9,851 bases of DNA from Clostridiales bacterium (GTDB lineage Bacteria > Bacillota > Clostridia > Saccharofermentanales > UBA5734): positions 1-9,851 of the forward strand of contig SLHU01000244.1 of assembly GCA_007135995.1 (NCBI GenBank), in the 5' to 3' direction. The notes under the pieces were generated by a model, which was not told the DNA's origin, ran no database searches, and was given only the letters and a program-made list of their open reading frames with translations. Made by a program: the position numbers and the translations under genes. Of the stretch, positions 1 through 6,173 are shown in pieces; the first letter of the stretch is position 1; each line of letters begins with the position of its first letter.

Positions 1-279
1 CATCGTTCTGCCGGTTTTGTGGATACAACACTCGCTGATTTTTATGAGTACGATCTGCTCGACTGGGGTTTCGAGATGACACAGGTTTTTCCTTTTCATG
101 ACAGAGATCAGCTTGAAAAAAGCTATCAGGGAATTGTCAGCCAGACTGATGATGAAATCATTGTTTATACCGTCATTGAGGAAACTGTTATTTATGACGC
201 ATATCCGCTATACAGCATTTTGGTGCTGGAAAATGGCAGGTGGATCATTGACGATTTTTACACAGTCAGTTCAGACTGA
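1..279 (+). CDS. C-terminal end of an unknown protein (5' partial)
   Basis: The reading frame is open from the first base of the window to a TGA at 277-279, giving about 92 residues. A GTG at 19 could serve as a start, but it has no convincing ribosome binding site and the frame is already open before it, so I read this as the 3' end of a longer gene starting outside the window. The visible part is acidic and rich in aromatic and beta-branched residues. It ends in a pattern (ENGRWIIDDFY) often seen at the end of small secreted or NTF2-like/DUF3828-like domains, where a strand 'G-x-W-x-I-D-D' closes the fold. That link is only by pattern and the function is unknown. The gene runs in the same direction as the TspO-family gene 72 bp downstream. 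A short hairpin overlaps the stop codon, so co-transcription is possible but not shown. Confidence 0.6.
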   Translation, partial: HRSAGFVDTTLADFYEYDLLDWGFEMTQVFPFHDRDQLEKSYQGIVSQTDDEIIVYTVIEETVIYDAYPLYSILVLENGRWIIDDFYTVSSD

Positions 280-280
280 C
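265..280 (+). other. Small hairpin overlapping the stop codon of the first gene
   Basis: GTCAGT (265-270) and ACTGAC (275-280) are perfect 6-bp complements around a TCAG loop, and the TGA stop at 277-279 lies in the right arm. There is no T-tract after it, so it is not a standard intrinsic terminator. It may be a minor mRNA 3' structure or chance. Confidence 0.3.
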
Positions 281-338
281 GCTGAGATGTTCCCTGCAGC
301 ATCCTTGTAAAGATTTGGCCGAAGGGAACAACGAGGAC

Positions 339-344
339 AGGAGG
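339..344 (+). promoter_or_regulatory. Ribosome binding site of the TspO-family gene
   Basis: AGGAGG lies 7 nt before the ATG at 352, a near-ideal Shine-Dalgarno match. It fixes that ATG as the start, and so supports translation of the unusual hydrophilic N-terminal tail. Confidence 0.85.
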
Positions 345-351
345 CAAAACA

Positions 352-1332
352 ATGTCAAACGAAAAGCAAGAGAGCATGCAGGGATCAGATCAGCCGGTAA
401 TGAATCAGCCAAATACAAGTAACGATGAAAGAAACATACCGGAAGACAGCCGCCAAGCGTCTGCTTCACAAAGTGAACAGGGCAAATCAGCCCAGGGCAA
501 ATCAGCCCATAAAGGTCTGGTGTTGAAATTAATCGTGCTGATCGTCTTTATTGGCATGGTCATCGTTAACGCGCTTGCCAGCCTGCTGCCGCTCAACGGC
601 ATGGATACAGGCGCGATCTCCGATTCATATCCAGATCTCTTTGCGCCTGCCGGTGTTACCTTCGCAATATGGGGTCTGATCTATTTTCTGCTGCTGATCT
701 TCACGGTTTTTCAGTTTTTCCCGGCGGAAAACCAGCCGGCAGCATCGAGGCTGAAAAGAGTCCAGATTTTTTTCATTATATCTTCCCTAGCCAATATCGC
801 CTGGATTTTTGCCTGGCACTGGCAGCAGATTGGATTGTCACTGATCTTCATGATTGTTATCCTGCTATGCCTGATTCTGACTGACCGGCAGGTGTCTAAG
901 CAGCCGCTGACAATAAAAGAAAGGCTGTGCCTGAAGCTGCCTTTCAGCATTTATTTTGGCTGGATATCCGTTGCGACAGTTGCCAACGTGACCACTTTTC
1001 TGGTCAGTATCGACTGGAACGGATTTGGGCTGCCGGAAGGCCTCTTAACCTCGGCGGTGCTGATTGTTGCCACCATCATCGCGCTTTTGGTTGTCACAAC
1101 ACGCATGAACTGGGCATATGGCGCCGTTTTTGTCTGGGCCTACGCGGGCATTATCATTAAGCACCTTGATGCAGCGGCGGGATTTGGTTCGCAATACATT
1201 GAAGTGATTATCACCGCCAGTGTTTGTCTTGGACTGATAGCGGCCGCGTCATTGCTGGCGCTTTTTGGCCGCAAGCTTAAACTGTCACCCAGACCCGGCG
1301 CAGATCAGCCGCGGGCTGAAAGTAATCACTGA
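352..1332 (+). CDS. TspO/MBR-family (tryptophan-rich sensory-like) membrane protein with a long hydrophilic N-terminal tail
   Basis: A 326-residue polytopic membrane protein. Residues 1-55 are hydrophilic and rich in Ser, Gln, Asn and Glu, with a small repeat (GKSAQGKSA, about 44-52). Hydrophobic segments follow at about 57-80, 101-123, 136-155, 158-177, 198-219, 230-250, 252-268 and 283-304. After the first segment comes ALASLLPLNGMDTGAISDSY, then FAPAGVTFAIWGLIY, the signature of the TspO-related 'tryptophan-rich sensory protein' family of Gram-positive bacteria. Those proteins are usually about 250-270 residues, so the extra length here is the N-terminal tail plus a short charged C-terminus. 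Classical TspO proteins have five helices and bind porphyrins. This larger branch has more segments and its ligand is not established. The start is fixed by a strong AGGAGG 7 nt upstream. The GGDEF-EAL gene follows 166 bp later on the same strand. Confidence 0.82.
   Translation: MSNEKQESMQGSDQPVMNQPNTSNDERNIPEDSRQASASQSEQGKSAQGKSAHKGLVLKLIVLIVFIGMVIVNALASLLPLNGMDTGAISDSYPDLFAPAGVTFAIWGLIYFLLLIFTVFQFFPAENQPAASRLKRVQIFFIISSLANIAWIFAWHWQQIGLSLIFMIVILLCLILTDRQVSKQPLTIKERLCLKLPFSIYFGWISVATVANVTTFLVSIDWNGFGLPEGLLTSAVLIVATIIALLVVTTRMNWAYGAVFVWAYAGIIIKHLDAAAGFGSQYIEVIITASVCLGLIAAASLLALFGRKLKLSPRPGADQPRAESNH
481..509 (+). repeat. Two-copy 15-bp in-frame tandem repeat
   Basis: GGCAAATCAGCCCAG (481-495) is followed directly by a second copy identical over 14 bp (496-509). 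It is in frame within the TspO-family gene and duplicates the residues GKSAQ/GKSAH in the hydrophilic tail. It looks like a recent slippage duplication in an unconstrained linker. Confidence 0.85.
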
Positions 1333-1498
1333 CCGCAGAGGCAAGGACTGGCAATAACAGCCAAACTGGCAACAACAGCAAAAAGAGCTTTCACCATGCC
1401 GCTGCAGGCGTGGTGCTTGAGCAGATGTATCATTAAGCCTGGCTGATTTCATCATCAGCCCTCTCACAGCGTGAGTTTTGTAGCAGTTAAGGTGTGTC
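1333..1498 (+). other. Spacer with two hairpin-forming dyads between the TspO-family and GGDEF-EAL genes
   Basis: This spacer holds two inverted repeats. One is CACCATGCC (1392-1400) against GGCGTGGTG (1407-1415), a 9-bp stem with one wobble pair and a GCTGCA loop. The other is GGCTGAT (1441-1447) against ATCAGCC (1454-1460), a perfect 7-bp stem. Neither is followed by a T-run, so neither is a clear intrinsic terminator. The second ends about 38 nt before the GGDEF-EAL start codon. I see no convincing -35/-10 pair and no c-di-GMP riboswitch pattern. Confidence 0.4.
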
Positions 1499-3550
1499 AT
1501 GAGAAGAAAAAAAGGCAAACCCCTCCTCAGTGCGATCATGCTTAGTCATCTGACAGCTACATTTTTGGCGGTGTCAGTCAGTGCCTATTTTCTTGTTTCC
1601 TATGGTCTTAATTTATTCGCAGCCAATGAGCATAACAAAAGCCGGCTGGTTGCCGATCTCATCGCATCTGAAGTTGAGCGTTGCTGTCAGGAACAGGGTG
1701 ATGACCTTGATCTTGATCATGTAAATCAATGTATTTTATCGCTTCATCAGGGCATAGACAAAAACTTTAATATACTGGTCACCAATGCGCAGGGCGTGAC
1801 ACTCACCAGTGTTTTGTCAACCATGGACGCACCGGAACAAAGGGTTCCTGGATTCGAATATGTAAAAAACGGAACGTTGAACATTACCCCTGCATTGTCA
1901 ACGGTGTTCAACAGCCAGCCGACGCTGATGGCATACAGTGAAGTCGCATTTTCGGGCTGGTATGTCATATTATATGATGACAGACCGGCCTACCATCAGG
2001 TTACTGTGCTGTTGATTTCAGCACTGCTTTTTATTTTTGTCATCTACCTGCTTTTTACTTTGCTCGGAGGAACGCTGCGGCAAAGAAAGATCAGCCGTTC
2101 AATAGATCGGCTGATCTGGCAGACAAAACAGCTTTCAGAAGGACATCACGCCCAGCCGCTTGGTTCCCAGCCGTATCGTGAGCTGACACAGCTGGCCGAA
2201 AGTTTTGATCAGCTGAACCTTCAACTTCAGGAAAGAAATGCAATGCTTGAAAATCTGGCGTATACCGACAGTCTGACCAGCCTTGCCAACCGAAGTCAGC
2301 TGATGCAGTATTTATTCGATCGGATTCAGCAGGCACCGGACGAAGCGTTCGCTGTTATCTATATGGACCTGGATGATTTTAAACGAATCAATGACAGCTT
2401 CGGTCATCCGTTTGGTGATAAGCTTCTGATTGAAATCAGTCACAGGCTGACAACGCTCAATCCAACCTTTCAGTTAATCTCACGCATTGGCGGTGATGAA
2501 TTTGTGCTGATTGTTTCGCCGCTTAAACCAGAAAAACCGCTGCAGGAACGGCTCAGTCAGCTGTTTGATTCATTACTGGAACCGTATCTTTGTGATAACA
2601 AGCCGGTTCGGACTGCTTTCAGTATGGGAATCGCTTTATATCCACAAGACGGTGAGAACGCGTTTGAACTGCTCAAATGTTCTGATATCGCCTTATATGC
2701 AGCAAAGAACGCCGGCAAATCAACCTGGCGGTTTTTCGACCATCAGATGCGGGTTGACCTGGACAGGCAAATGTATCTTGAAGAAGCAATTGCCTCTGTC
2801 GTTGAACATGATGAGCTTCAGCTAAACTACCAGGTTCAGCTGTTTACCGACACCATGACCATACGCGGATTCGAAGCGCTGATCCGCTGGAACAGCCCGA
2901 AACTTGGCTATGTTTCCGCACTCGAACTGATTGGTGTCGCTGAAGGCAATGGGCAGATTATCCAGATTGGTCAGTGGATTTTACGTCAGTCGTGTCTAAT
3001 GATCATGCGCATCAATCAGGCATTTAATCAGCGTCTGATCATATGTGTCAATGTCTCACCTGTAGAACTAAGACACCCTGATTATGTTAAAAATCTGAAA
3101 GCAGTGCTGGCGGAAACAGGTCTTGATCCCCACCTGCTTGAACTCGAGATCACTGAACAGGTCATGATCGACTCAGGCTATCTTGTGATTGACGTGCTTA
3201 ATGATATCAAAGATCTTGGCGTTGGACTGGCGCTGGACGATTTCGGCACAGGTTTTTCATCACTTGCTTATCTGCAAAACCTTCCGGTTCAGACCATAAA
3301 GATCGATCAGTCTTTTGTTGCTGATCTTCAAGAAGATTGCCGCAACTGGAAAATGCTTGAATCAATTATGCATCTCGCTCAAAAGCTTCAGCTGTTCTCT
3401 ATCGCAGAGGGTATAGAAAATGAATCTCAGATGAAGCTTCTTGCGTCTCTTGACTGCTCCTGCCTCCAGGGCTATTATGTGTGCCGTCCGCTGCCTGAAC
3501 AACAGCTTGTTCGCGTACTCGAAGCACAGCTGAAAAAACAGATTCAGTGA
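1499..3550 (+). CDS. Membrane-anchored GGDEF-EAL cyclic-di-GMP turnover protein
   Basis: A 683-residue signalling protein. A basic start (MRRKKGK) leads into a membrane segment at about 12-40, then an extracytoplasmic sensor of about 125 residues (41-166) with three cysteines (C62, C63, C78), a second membrane segment (167-189) and a linker predicted to be helical (about 195-250). The GGDEF domain (about 250-415) has DSLTSLANR at 257-265, D290 in MDLDDFK, N298 and an intact GGDEF at 331-335, so diguanylate cyclase activity is possible. The RxxD inhibitory site normally placed five residues before GGDEF is absent. The EAL domain (about 425-675) keeps the key positions: E459 (EALIRW), N518, E550 in ExTE, D580-D581 in DDFGTG, K601, E637 and Q657. 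Phosphodiesterase activity is therefore likely, and net direction cannot be told from sequence. The ATG at 1499 is preceded by AAGGTG (1489-1494). The sensor domain resembles Cache-type sensors in layout only. Confidence 0.93.
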   Translation: MRRKKGKPLLSAIMLSHLTATFLAVSVSAYFLVSYGLNLFAANEHNKSRLVADLIASEVERCCQEQGDDLDLDHVNQCILSLHQGIDKNFNILVTNAQGVTLTSVLSTMDAPEQRVPGFEYVKNGTLNITPALSTVFNSQPTLMAYSEVAFSGWYVILYDDRPAYHQVTVLLISALLFIFVIYLLFTLLGGTLRQRKISRSIDRLIWQTKQLSEGHHAQPLGSQPYRELTQLAESFDQLNLQLQERNAMLENLAYTDSLTSLANRSQLMQYLFDRIQQAPDEAFAVIYMDLDDFKRINDSFGHPFGDKLLIEISHRLTTLNPTFQLISRIGGDEFVLIVSPLKPEKPLQERLSQLFDSLLEPYLCDNKPVRTAFSMGIALYPQDGENAFELLKCSDIALYAAKNAGKSTWRFFDHQMRVDLDRQMYLEEAIASVVEHDELQLNYQVQLFTDTMTIRGFEALIRWNSPKLGYVSALELIGVAEGNGQIIQIGQWILRQSCLMIMRINQAFNQRLIICVNVSPVELRHPDYVKNLKAVLAETGLDPHLLELEITEQVMIDSGYLVIDVLNDIKDLGVGLALDDFGTGFSSLAYLQNLPVQTIKIDQSFVADLQEDCRNWKMLESIMHLAQKLQLFSIAEGIENESQMKLLASLDCSCLQGYYVCRPLPEQQLVRVLEAQLKKQIQ

Positions 3551-3618
3551 GACGCTTTGCTCAGTGCCCGCATCAATGCCTGATCACTTAGAAAGCCGGC
3601 AATCCATCAGTATCTTGC

Positions 3619-3658
3619 ACAATGAGACAAATCTGATTCATTGTTTGTTCATCAGATT
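3619..3658 (+). other. Two interlocking inverted repeats (possible H-type pseudoknot or alternative hairpins)
   Basis: Stem 1 is ACAATGA (3619-3625) with TCATTGT (3638-3644). Stem 2 is AATCTGAT (3630-3637) with ATCAGATT (3651-3658). Both are perfect. The left arm of stem 2 lies in the loop of stem 1, and the right arm of stem 1 lies in the loop of stem 2. The two stems abut with no base between 3637 and 3638. This is the order of an H-type pseudoknot, with connecting loops of 4 nt (3626-3629) and 6 nt (3645-3650), or of two mutually exclusive hairpins. It falls before the candidate promoters of the next unit, so it would sit in the 3' end of the GGDEF-EAL transcript. It is AT-rich, and chance cannot be excluded. 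Confidence 0.45.
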
Positions 3659-3680
3659 CTTGCAGGATATCCATTAAATC

Positions 3681-3691
3681 TATGATATAAT
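3681..3691 (+). promoter_or_regulatory. Extended -10 promoter candidate for the YtxH/DUF948 unit
   Basis: TATAAT at 3686-3691 is preceded by TG at 3683-3684, giving the extended -10 form TGnTATAAT. The best -35 nearby, TTGCAG at 3660-3665, is 20 bp away, too far to be ideal, but extended -10 promoters need little -35. Transcription would start near 3698 and leave a 5' leader of about 90 nt. Confidence 0.45.
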
Positions 3692-3733
3692 AATGTAAGT
3701 AACGAGCAAACACTGACGGATACTCATGACTGC

Positions 3734-3761
3734 TTGTTCTTAACATTACAATGGATACATT
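3734..3761 (+). promoter_or_regulatory. Weaker alternative promoter candidate for the YtxH/DUF948 unit
   Basis: TTGTTC (3734-3739) and TACATT (3756-3761) are separated by 16 bp and would give a short leader just before the ribosome binding site. Both boxes match the sigma-A consensus only in part. I see no clear sigma-B type GTTTAA/GGGTAT pair, which is of interest because the Bacillus relatives are sigma-B controlled. Confidence 0.25.
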
Positions 3762-3774
3762 AGTGAAGAGACAA

Positions 3775-3782
3775 AAGGAGGT
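3775..3782 (+). promoter_or_regulatory. Ribosome binding site of the YtxH gene
   Basis: AAGGAGGT ends 8 nt before the ATG at 3791. It is an almost full-length Shine-Dalgarno match, the strongest in the window, and suggests high translation of this small protein. Confidence 0.85.
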
Positions 3783-3790
3783 ACATTATA

Positions 3791-4141
3791 ATGTTCAGGG
3801 AAATTAAAGAAGCCTTAGATGGCACAAACAAGAAAAAAGCTCGTAAAAAGGTGGCGGCCGGACTTACTTTCGGCGCTTTGATAGGTGCTGTTTCCGGTTT
3901 ATTATTCGCTCCGAAATCCGGCAAGGAAACACGGGCCGATATCAAAACAGGAGCAGAAATTGGTGCAGAAAAAGCACGGGAAGCTGCACATAAAGCGGCA
4001 GACATTACAAAAGAAAAAGTGAACGAAGCTAAATGCAAAGCTGAAGAGCTTAAAAAAAGCGTCAGAAAATCCAAGGATATCGCTCAGGATGCGGCTGCGG
4101 ATATAACCGAAGAAATGACCGAAGACACTGAAGAAAAGTAA
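3791..4141 (+). CDS. YtxH-domain small membrane-anchored protein
   Basis: A 116-residue protein. A short basic N-terminus (KKKARKK at 14-20) is followed by one glycine- and alanine-rich membrane segment (about 21-41). That segment ends in GLLFAPKSGKETR (37-49), the hallmark of the YtxH domain. The rest (50-116) is a highly charged, Ala/Lys/Glu-rich helix with heptad-like spacing that turns strongly acidic at the end. YtxH-family proteins are linked to general stress in Bacillus, where ytxG (DUF948), ytxH and ytxJ form a sigma-B-dependent operon. Their molecular role is unknown. Here a DUF948-like gene follows 29 bp downstream, so the same pairing is kept in reverse order. The start is set by a strong ribosome binding site. 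The assignment rests on the domain motif and the gene neighbour. Confidence 0.85.
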   Translation: MFREIKEALDGTNKKKARKKVAAGLTFGALIGAVSGLLFAPKSGKETRADIKTGAEIGAEKAREAAHKAADITKEKVNEAKCKAEELKKSVRKSKDIAQDAAADITEEMTEDTEEK

Positions 4142-4159
4142 GCCTGTAATGGCAGAAAT

Positions 4160-4163
4160 GAGG
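4160..4163 (+). promoter_or_regulatory. Ribosome binding site of the DUF948-like gene
   Basis: GAGG lies 7 nt before the ATG at 4171, in the 29-bp gap after the YtxH stop codon. No promoter fits in this gap, which supports translation from a shared mRNA. Confidence 0.6.
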
Positions 4164-4170
4164 CGAGACG

Positions 4171-4656
4171 ATGCAAATCAACGTTGATCTCATGGAACTG
4201 CTTCTGGCTTTACTGGTTTTAGTCGGTATTGTTTTTGGTGTATTTCTAATTGTGTTTCTGGCAAGACTTATCCAGACAATGAAGAATATATCAAGGCTTA
4301 CAGCAGAGATTCATGATCCGGTTACACAAACAGTAGATCAGCTGCCTGATCTGATGAAAAAGATTGACAGTATCGTGGAAGATGTAGATTCAATTACAGA
4401 TTCTGCTAATATGAATGTGCCTGGCATTCTGGACGATGCGAAAACAATGACCGGCACAGTTCGATCCGGCGTGGAAGCTGTTGGTTCAGCTGCTGAGAGT
4501 GTCAGTGATGGTGTTTCCTCGGTTTTCGGGAAAGCAAAAGATAAGGCTGAAAGCTTGACATCCATTCTTGAAGTGGTTGGACAGGTGATGTCGATCATTG
4601 GTGTTTTCACTCATCGTGAGAAGAAAAAGAAAAAGAAGCCCTTTGGCCGCAATTAA
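4171..4656 (+). CDS. DUF948-like membrane-anchored protein, partner of the YtxH gene
   Basis: A 161-residue protein. One strong membrane segment (about 7-33) sits near the N-terminus. A long polar helical region (about 36-125) follows with regularly spaced hydrophobic residues, many Asp, Ser and Val, and phrases such as VTQTVDQLPDLMKKIDSIVEDV that fit a coiled coil. A second, weaker hydrophobic stretch lies at about 131-147, and the tail is a lysine cluster (KKKKKK, 151-156). This architecture matches the DUF948 family (YtxG/YoxC-like). The match is by layout and composition, not by a catalytic motif. The gene lies 29 bp after the YtxH gene and is followed by a strong terminator, so the two form one unit. 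No biochemical function is known for the family. The role as an envelope or stress factor is inferred from the Bacillus ytxGHJ precedent. Confidence 0.7.
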   Translation: MQINVDLMELLLALLVLVGIVFGVFLIVFLARLIQTMKNISRLTAEIHDPVTQTVDQLPDLMKKIDSIVEDVDSITDSANMNVPGILDDAKTMTGTVRSGVEAVGSAAESVSDGVSSVFGKAKDKAESLTSILEVVGQVMSIIGVFTHREKKKKKKPFGRN

Positions 4657-4730
4657 GCATAAGCGATCACCCTGATGCTGATGCTTGATGACGGACAGCA
4701 AACCCATTTAAAAAATAAATATTTAATTTG

Positions 4731-4766
4731 AGCGATCTTTCTCAGGAAAGGTCGCTTTTTTGTTTT
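4731..4766 (+). terminator. Intrinsic terminator of the YtxH/DUF948 unit, perhaps bidirectional
   Basis: An 11-bp stem, AGCGATCTTTC (4731-4741) with GAAAGGTCGCT (4746-4756), contains one wobble pair and has a TCAG loop. TTTTTG and a further TTTT follow on the + strand. This is a textbook intrinsic terminator, 75 bp past the DUF948-like stop codon. Read from the other strand, the same stem is followed by an AT-rich stretch whose T-run (4710-4715) comes only after about 15 nt, so it may also weakly end transcription from the convergent mgtE genes. Confidence 0.9.
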
Positions 4767-4788
4767 ACTGCCGGCTGCACTGCACGAT

Positions 4789-6120
4789 CTATATGCTTAA
4801 AATCAAACGGGCAAAAAGAAAGTAGACAACGAGTGAGCCTGCGTCAACAATGGTTGTTATAACAGGTGCAGCCATAATCGCCGGATCAATTTTAATTTTC
4901 TGTGCAACGATTGGCAGCATGCATCCAACCAGCTTGGCCATGATGACTGTGGCATATAAGCTCAGGCCGACAGTTAAAGCCAGAACAAAAGACTGATTCA
5001 CGAGCGCAATTCTGGCAATATTGAATACAGCAAGAACGGCGCCTACCATGACGGCGACTCTTATTTCTTTCCAGATAATTCTGAGTAAATCGCGTGGTTT
5101 AATCTGATCAAGCGCCATGCCCCGAATAACCAAAGTAGCAGCCTGCGAACCACTATTGCCGCCTGTGTCCATCAGCATGGGAATAAAGGCAACCAGCGCC
5201 GGCAAAACAGCCAATGCATCTTCATAATGCGTAATAATCGATCCTGTTAAAATGGCTGAAACCATCAAAACAAGCAGCCACGGAATGCGGCGTCTGGCAT
5301 GGACAAAAACACCTGTGTCAAGATAAGGCAAATCTGACGGGAGCATCGCTGCCATTTTCTCAAAGTCTTCTGTATTTTCCTCCTGTATAACATCGAGCGC
5401 ATCATCAACCGTAATAATACCCACCAGCCGCAGTTCATTATCTACAACAGGTATCGTCAGCAGATCATAACGATCGAACAGACGACCGATGACTTCCTGA
5501 TCGTCATGTGTTTTCACATAAACAAACTGAGTGTCCATAACGGCTTCAATAAGATCATCCGGGTCAGACAACAGCAGTGTCCGTACAGAAACAACGCCAT
5601 ACAGCTTGCGAAAATCATCTGTTACATAGCACGTATACACAGTCTCTTTATCAATGCCAGTCTGGCGGATATGTTCAAACGACTGTTCAACAGTCATGTC
5701 TTTGCGCAAGTCAACAAACTCAATGGTCATGATGCTGCCGGCGGAATCATCAGGATACTGCAGAAAATGATTAATCAGAACCCTGGTTTCTTTATCAGCA
5801 CTCATCAGCAGCCGTTTAACAACATTGGCCGGCATTTCTTCAATCATATCAACGGTGTCGTCAAGAAAAAGCTCGTCCATGATTTCAGCCAGTTCACGAT
5901 CTGTGATAGAGTCAATCACTGACTTTTGAAAATCTCTCGAAAGATACGCAAAGACATCCGCTGCAACATCTTTTGGTAAAACCCTGAAGACCTTTACCAG
6001 ATCATGCTGGTCAAGCGCTTCAAGTCCTTCTGCTATGTCATATGTTTGCAGATCTGCCAGTCTGTCACGTGCTTCCTGTATTTTTTTGTTGTTGATCAGG
6101 TATAAAATATCGCTGAGCAT
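4789..6120 (-). CDS. mgtE: Magnesium transporter MgtE, second gene of a tandem pair
   Basis: A 443-residue Mg2+ channel/transporter of normal family length. The N-terminal MgtE_N domain spans about 1-125 and includes DELFLDDTVDMIEEMPANVV at 82-101. A CBS pair follows (about 130-255), with acidic residues that in the family bind Mg2+ and close the pore. Then come a connecting plug helix (about 256-279) and a five-helix membrane domain (about 280-443). The pore signature is MDTGGNSGSQ (317-326), and the final helix carries IDPAIMAAPVITTIVDAG, where D426 corresponds to the pore-lining ion-binding aspartate of Thermus MgtE (D432). The start is supported by GAGGTG on the - strand (6125-6130). It lies 53 nt downstream of its paralogue, with no promoter or terminator that I can recognise between them, so it is probably the distal gene of a two-gene operon. 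Confidence 0.95.
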   Translation of the reverse strand: MLSDILYLINNKKIQEARDRLADLQTYDIAEGLEALDQHDLVKVFRVLPKDVAADVFAYLSRDFQKSVIDSITDRELAEIMDELFLDDTVDMIEEMPANVVKRLLMSADKETRVLINHFLQYPDDSAGSIMTIEFVDLRKDMTVEQSFEHIRQTGIDKETVYTCYVTDDFRKLYGVVSVRTLLLSDPDDLIEAVMDTQFVYVKTHDDQEVIGRLFDRYDLLTIPVVDNELRLVGIITVDDALDVIQEENTEDFEKMAAMLPSDLPYLDTGVFVHARRRIPWLLVLMVSAILTGSIITHYEDALAVLPALVAFIPMLMDTGGNSGSQAATLVIRGMALDQIKPRDLLRIIWKEIRVAVMVGAVLAVFNIARIALVNQSFVLALTVGLSLYATVIMAKLVGCMLPIVAQKIKIDPAIMAAPVITTIVDAGSLVVYFLFARLILSI

Positions 6121-6173
6121 AGGGCACCTCTTGTCGCTGACGTATCAGATTCGTTTTATATCCGGCTAACCCG
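6121..6173 (-). other. 53-nt spacer between the two mgtE genes
   Basis: It contains the ribosome binding site of the downstream mgtE copy (GAGGTG on the - strand, 6125-6130) and a weak CGG/CCG dyad, but no T-run terminator. The two genes can therefore be read from one transcript. It is too short to hold a riboswitch. Confidence 0.6.

Larger units (their letters stand above)
3551..3790 (+). other. Spacer between the GGDEF-EAL and YtxH genes
   Basis: This 240-bp AT-rich spacer has no credible coding frame. It holds two interlocking inverted repeats (3619-3658), an extended -10 promoter candidate (3681-3691), a second weaker promoter candidate (3734-3761) and a strong ribosome binding site (3775-3782). 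No stem followed by a T-run is visible after the GGDEF-EAL stop codon. Confidence 0.6.

Noticed and set aside
1333..1498. Cyclic-di-GMP riboswitch upstream of the GGDEF-EAL gene
   Set aside because: The spacer has two simple hairpins, but I see neither the conserved core blocks of the known c-di-GMP classes nor a terminator or sequestering stem.
2511..2825. 104-codon open frame overlapping the GGDEF region on the same strand
   Set aside because: It is an out-of-frame reading of the GGDEF-EAL gene, which has intact motifs throughout. No translation signal.
5506..5922. 138-codon open frame on the + strand
   Set aside because: It lies wholly antisense inside the first half of an mgtE gene, has no ribosome binding site, and a similar antisense frame appears in the paralogue (7152-7451). 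It is a by-product of mgtE codon use.
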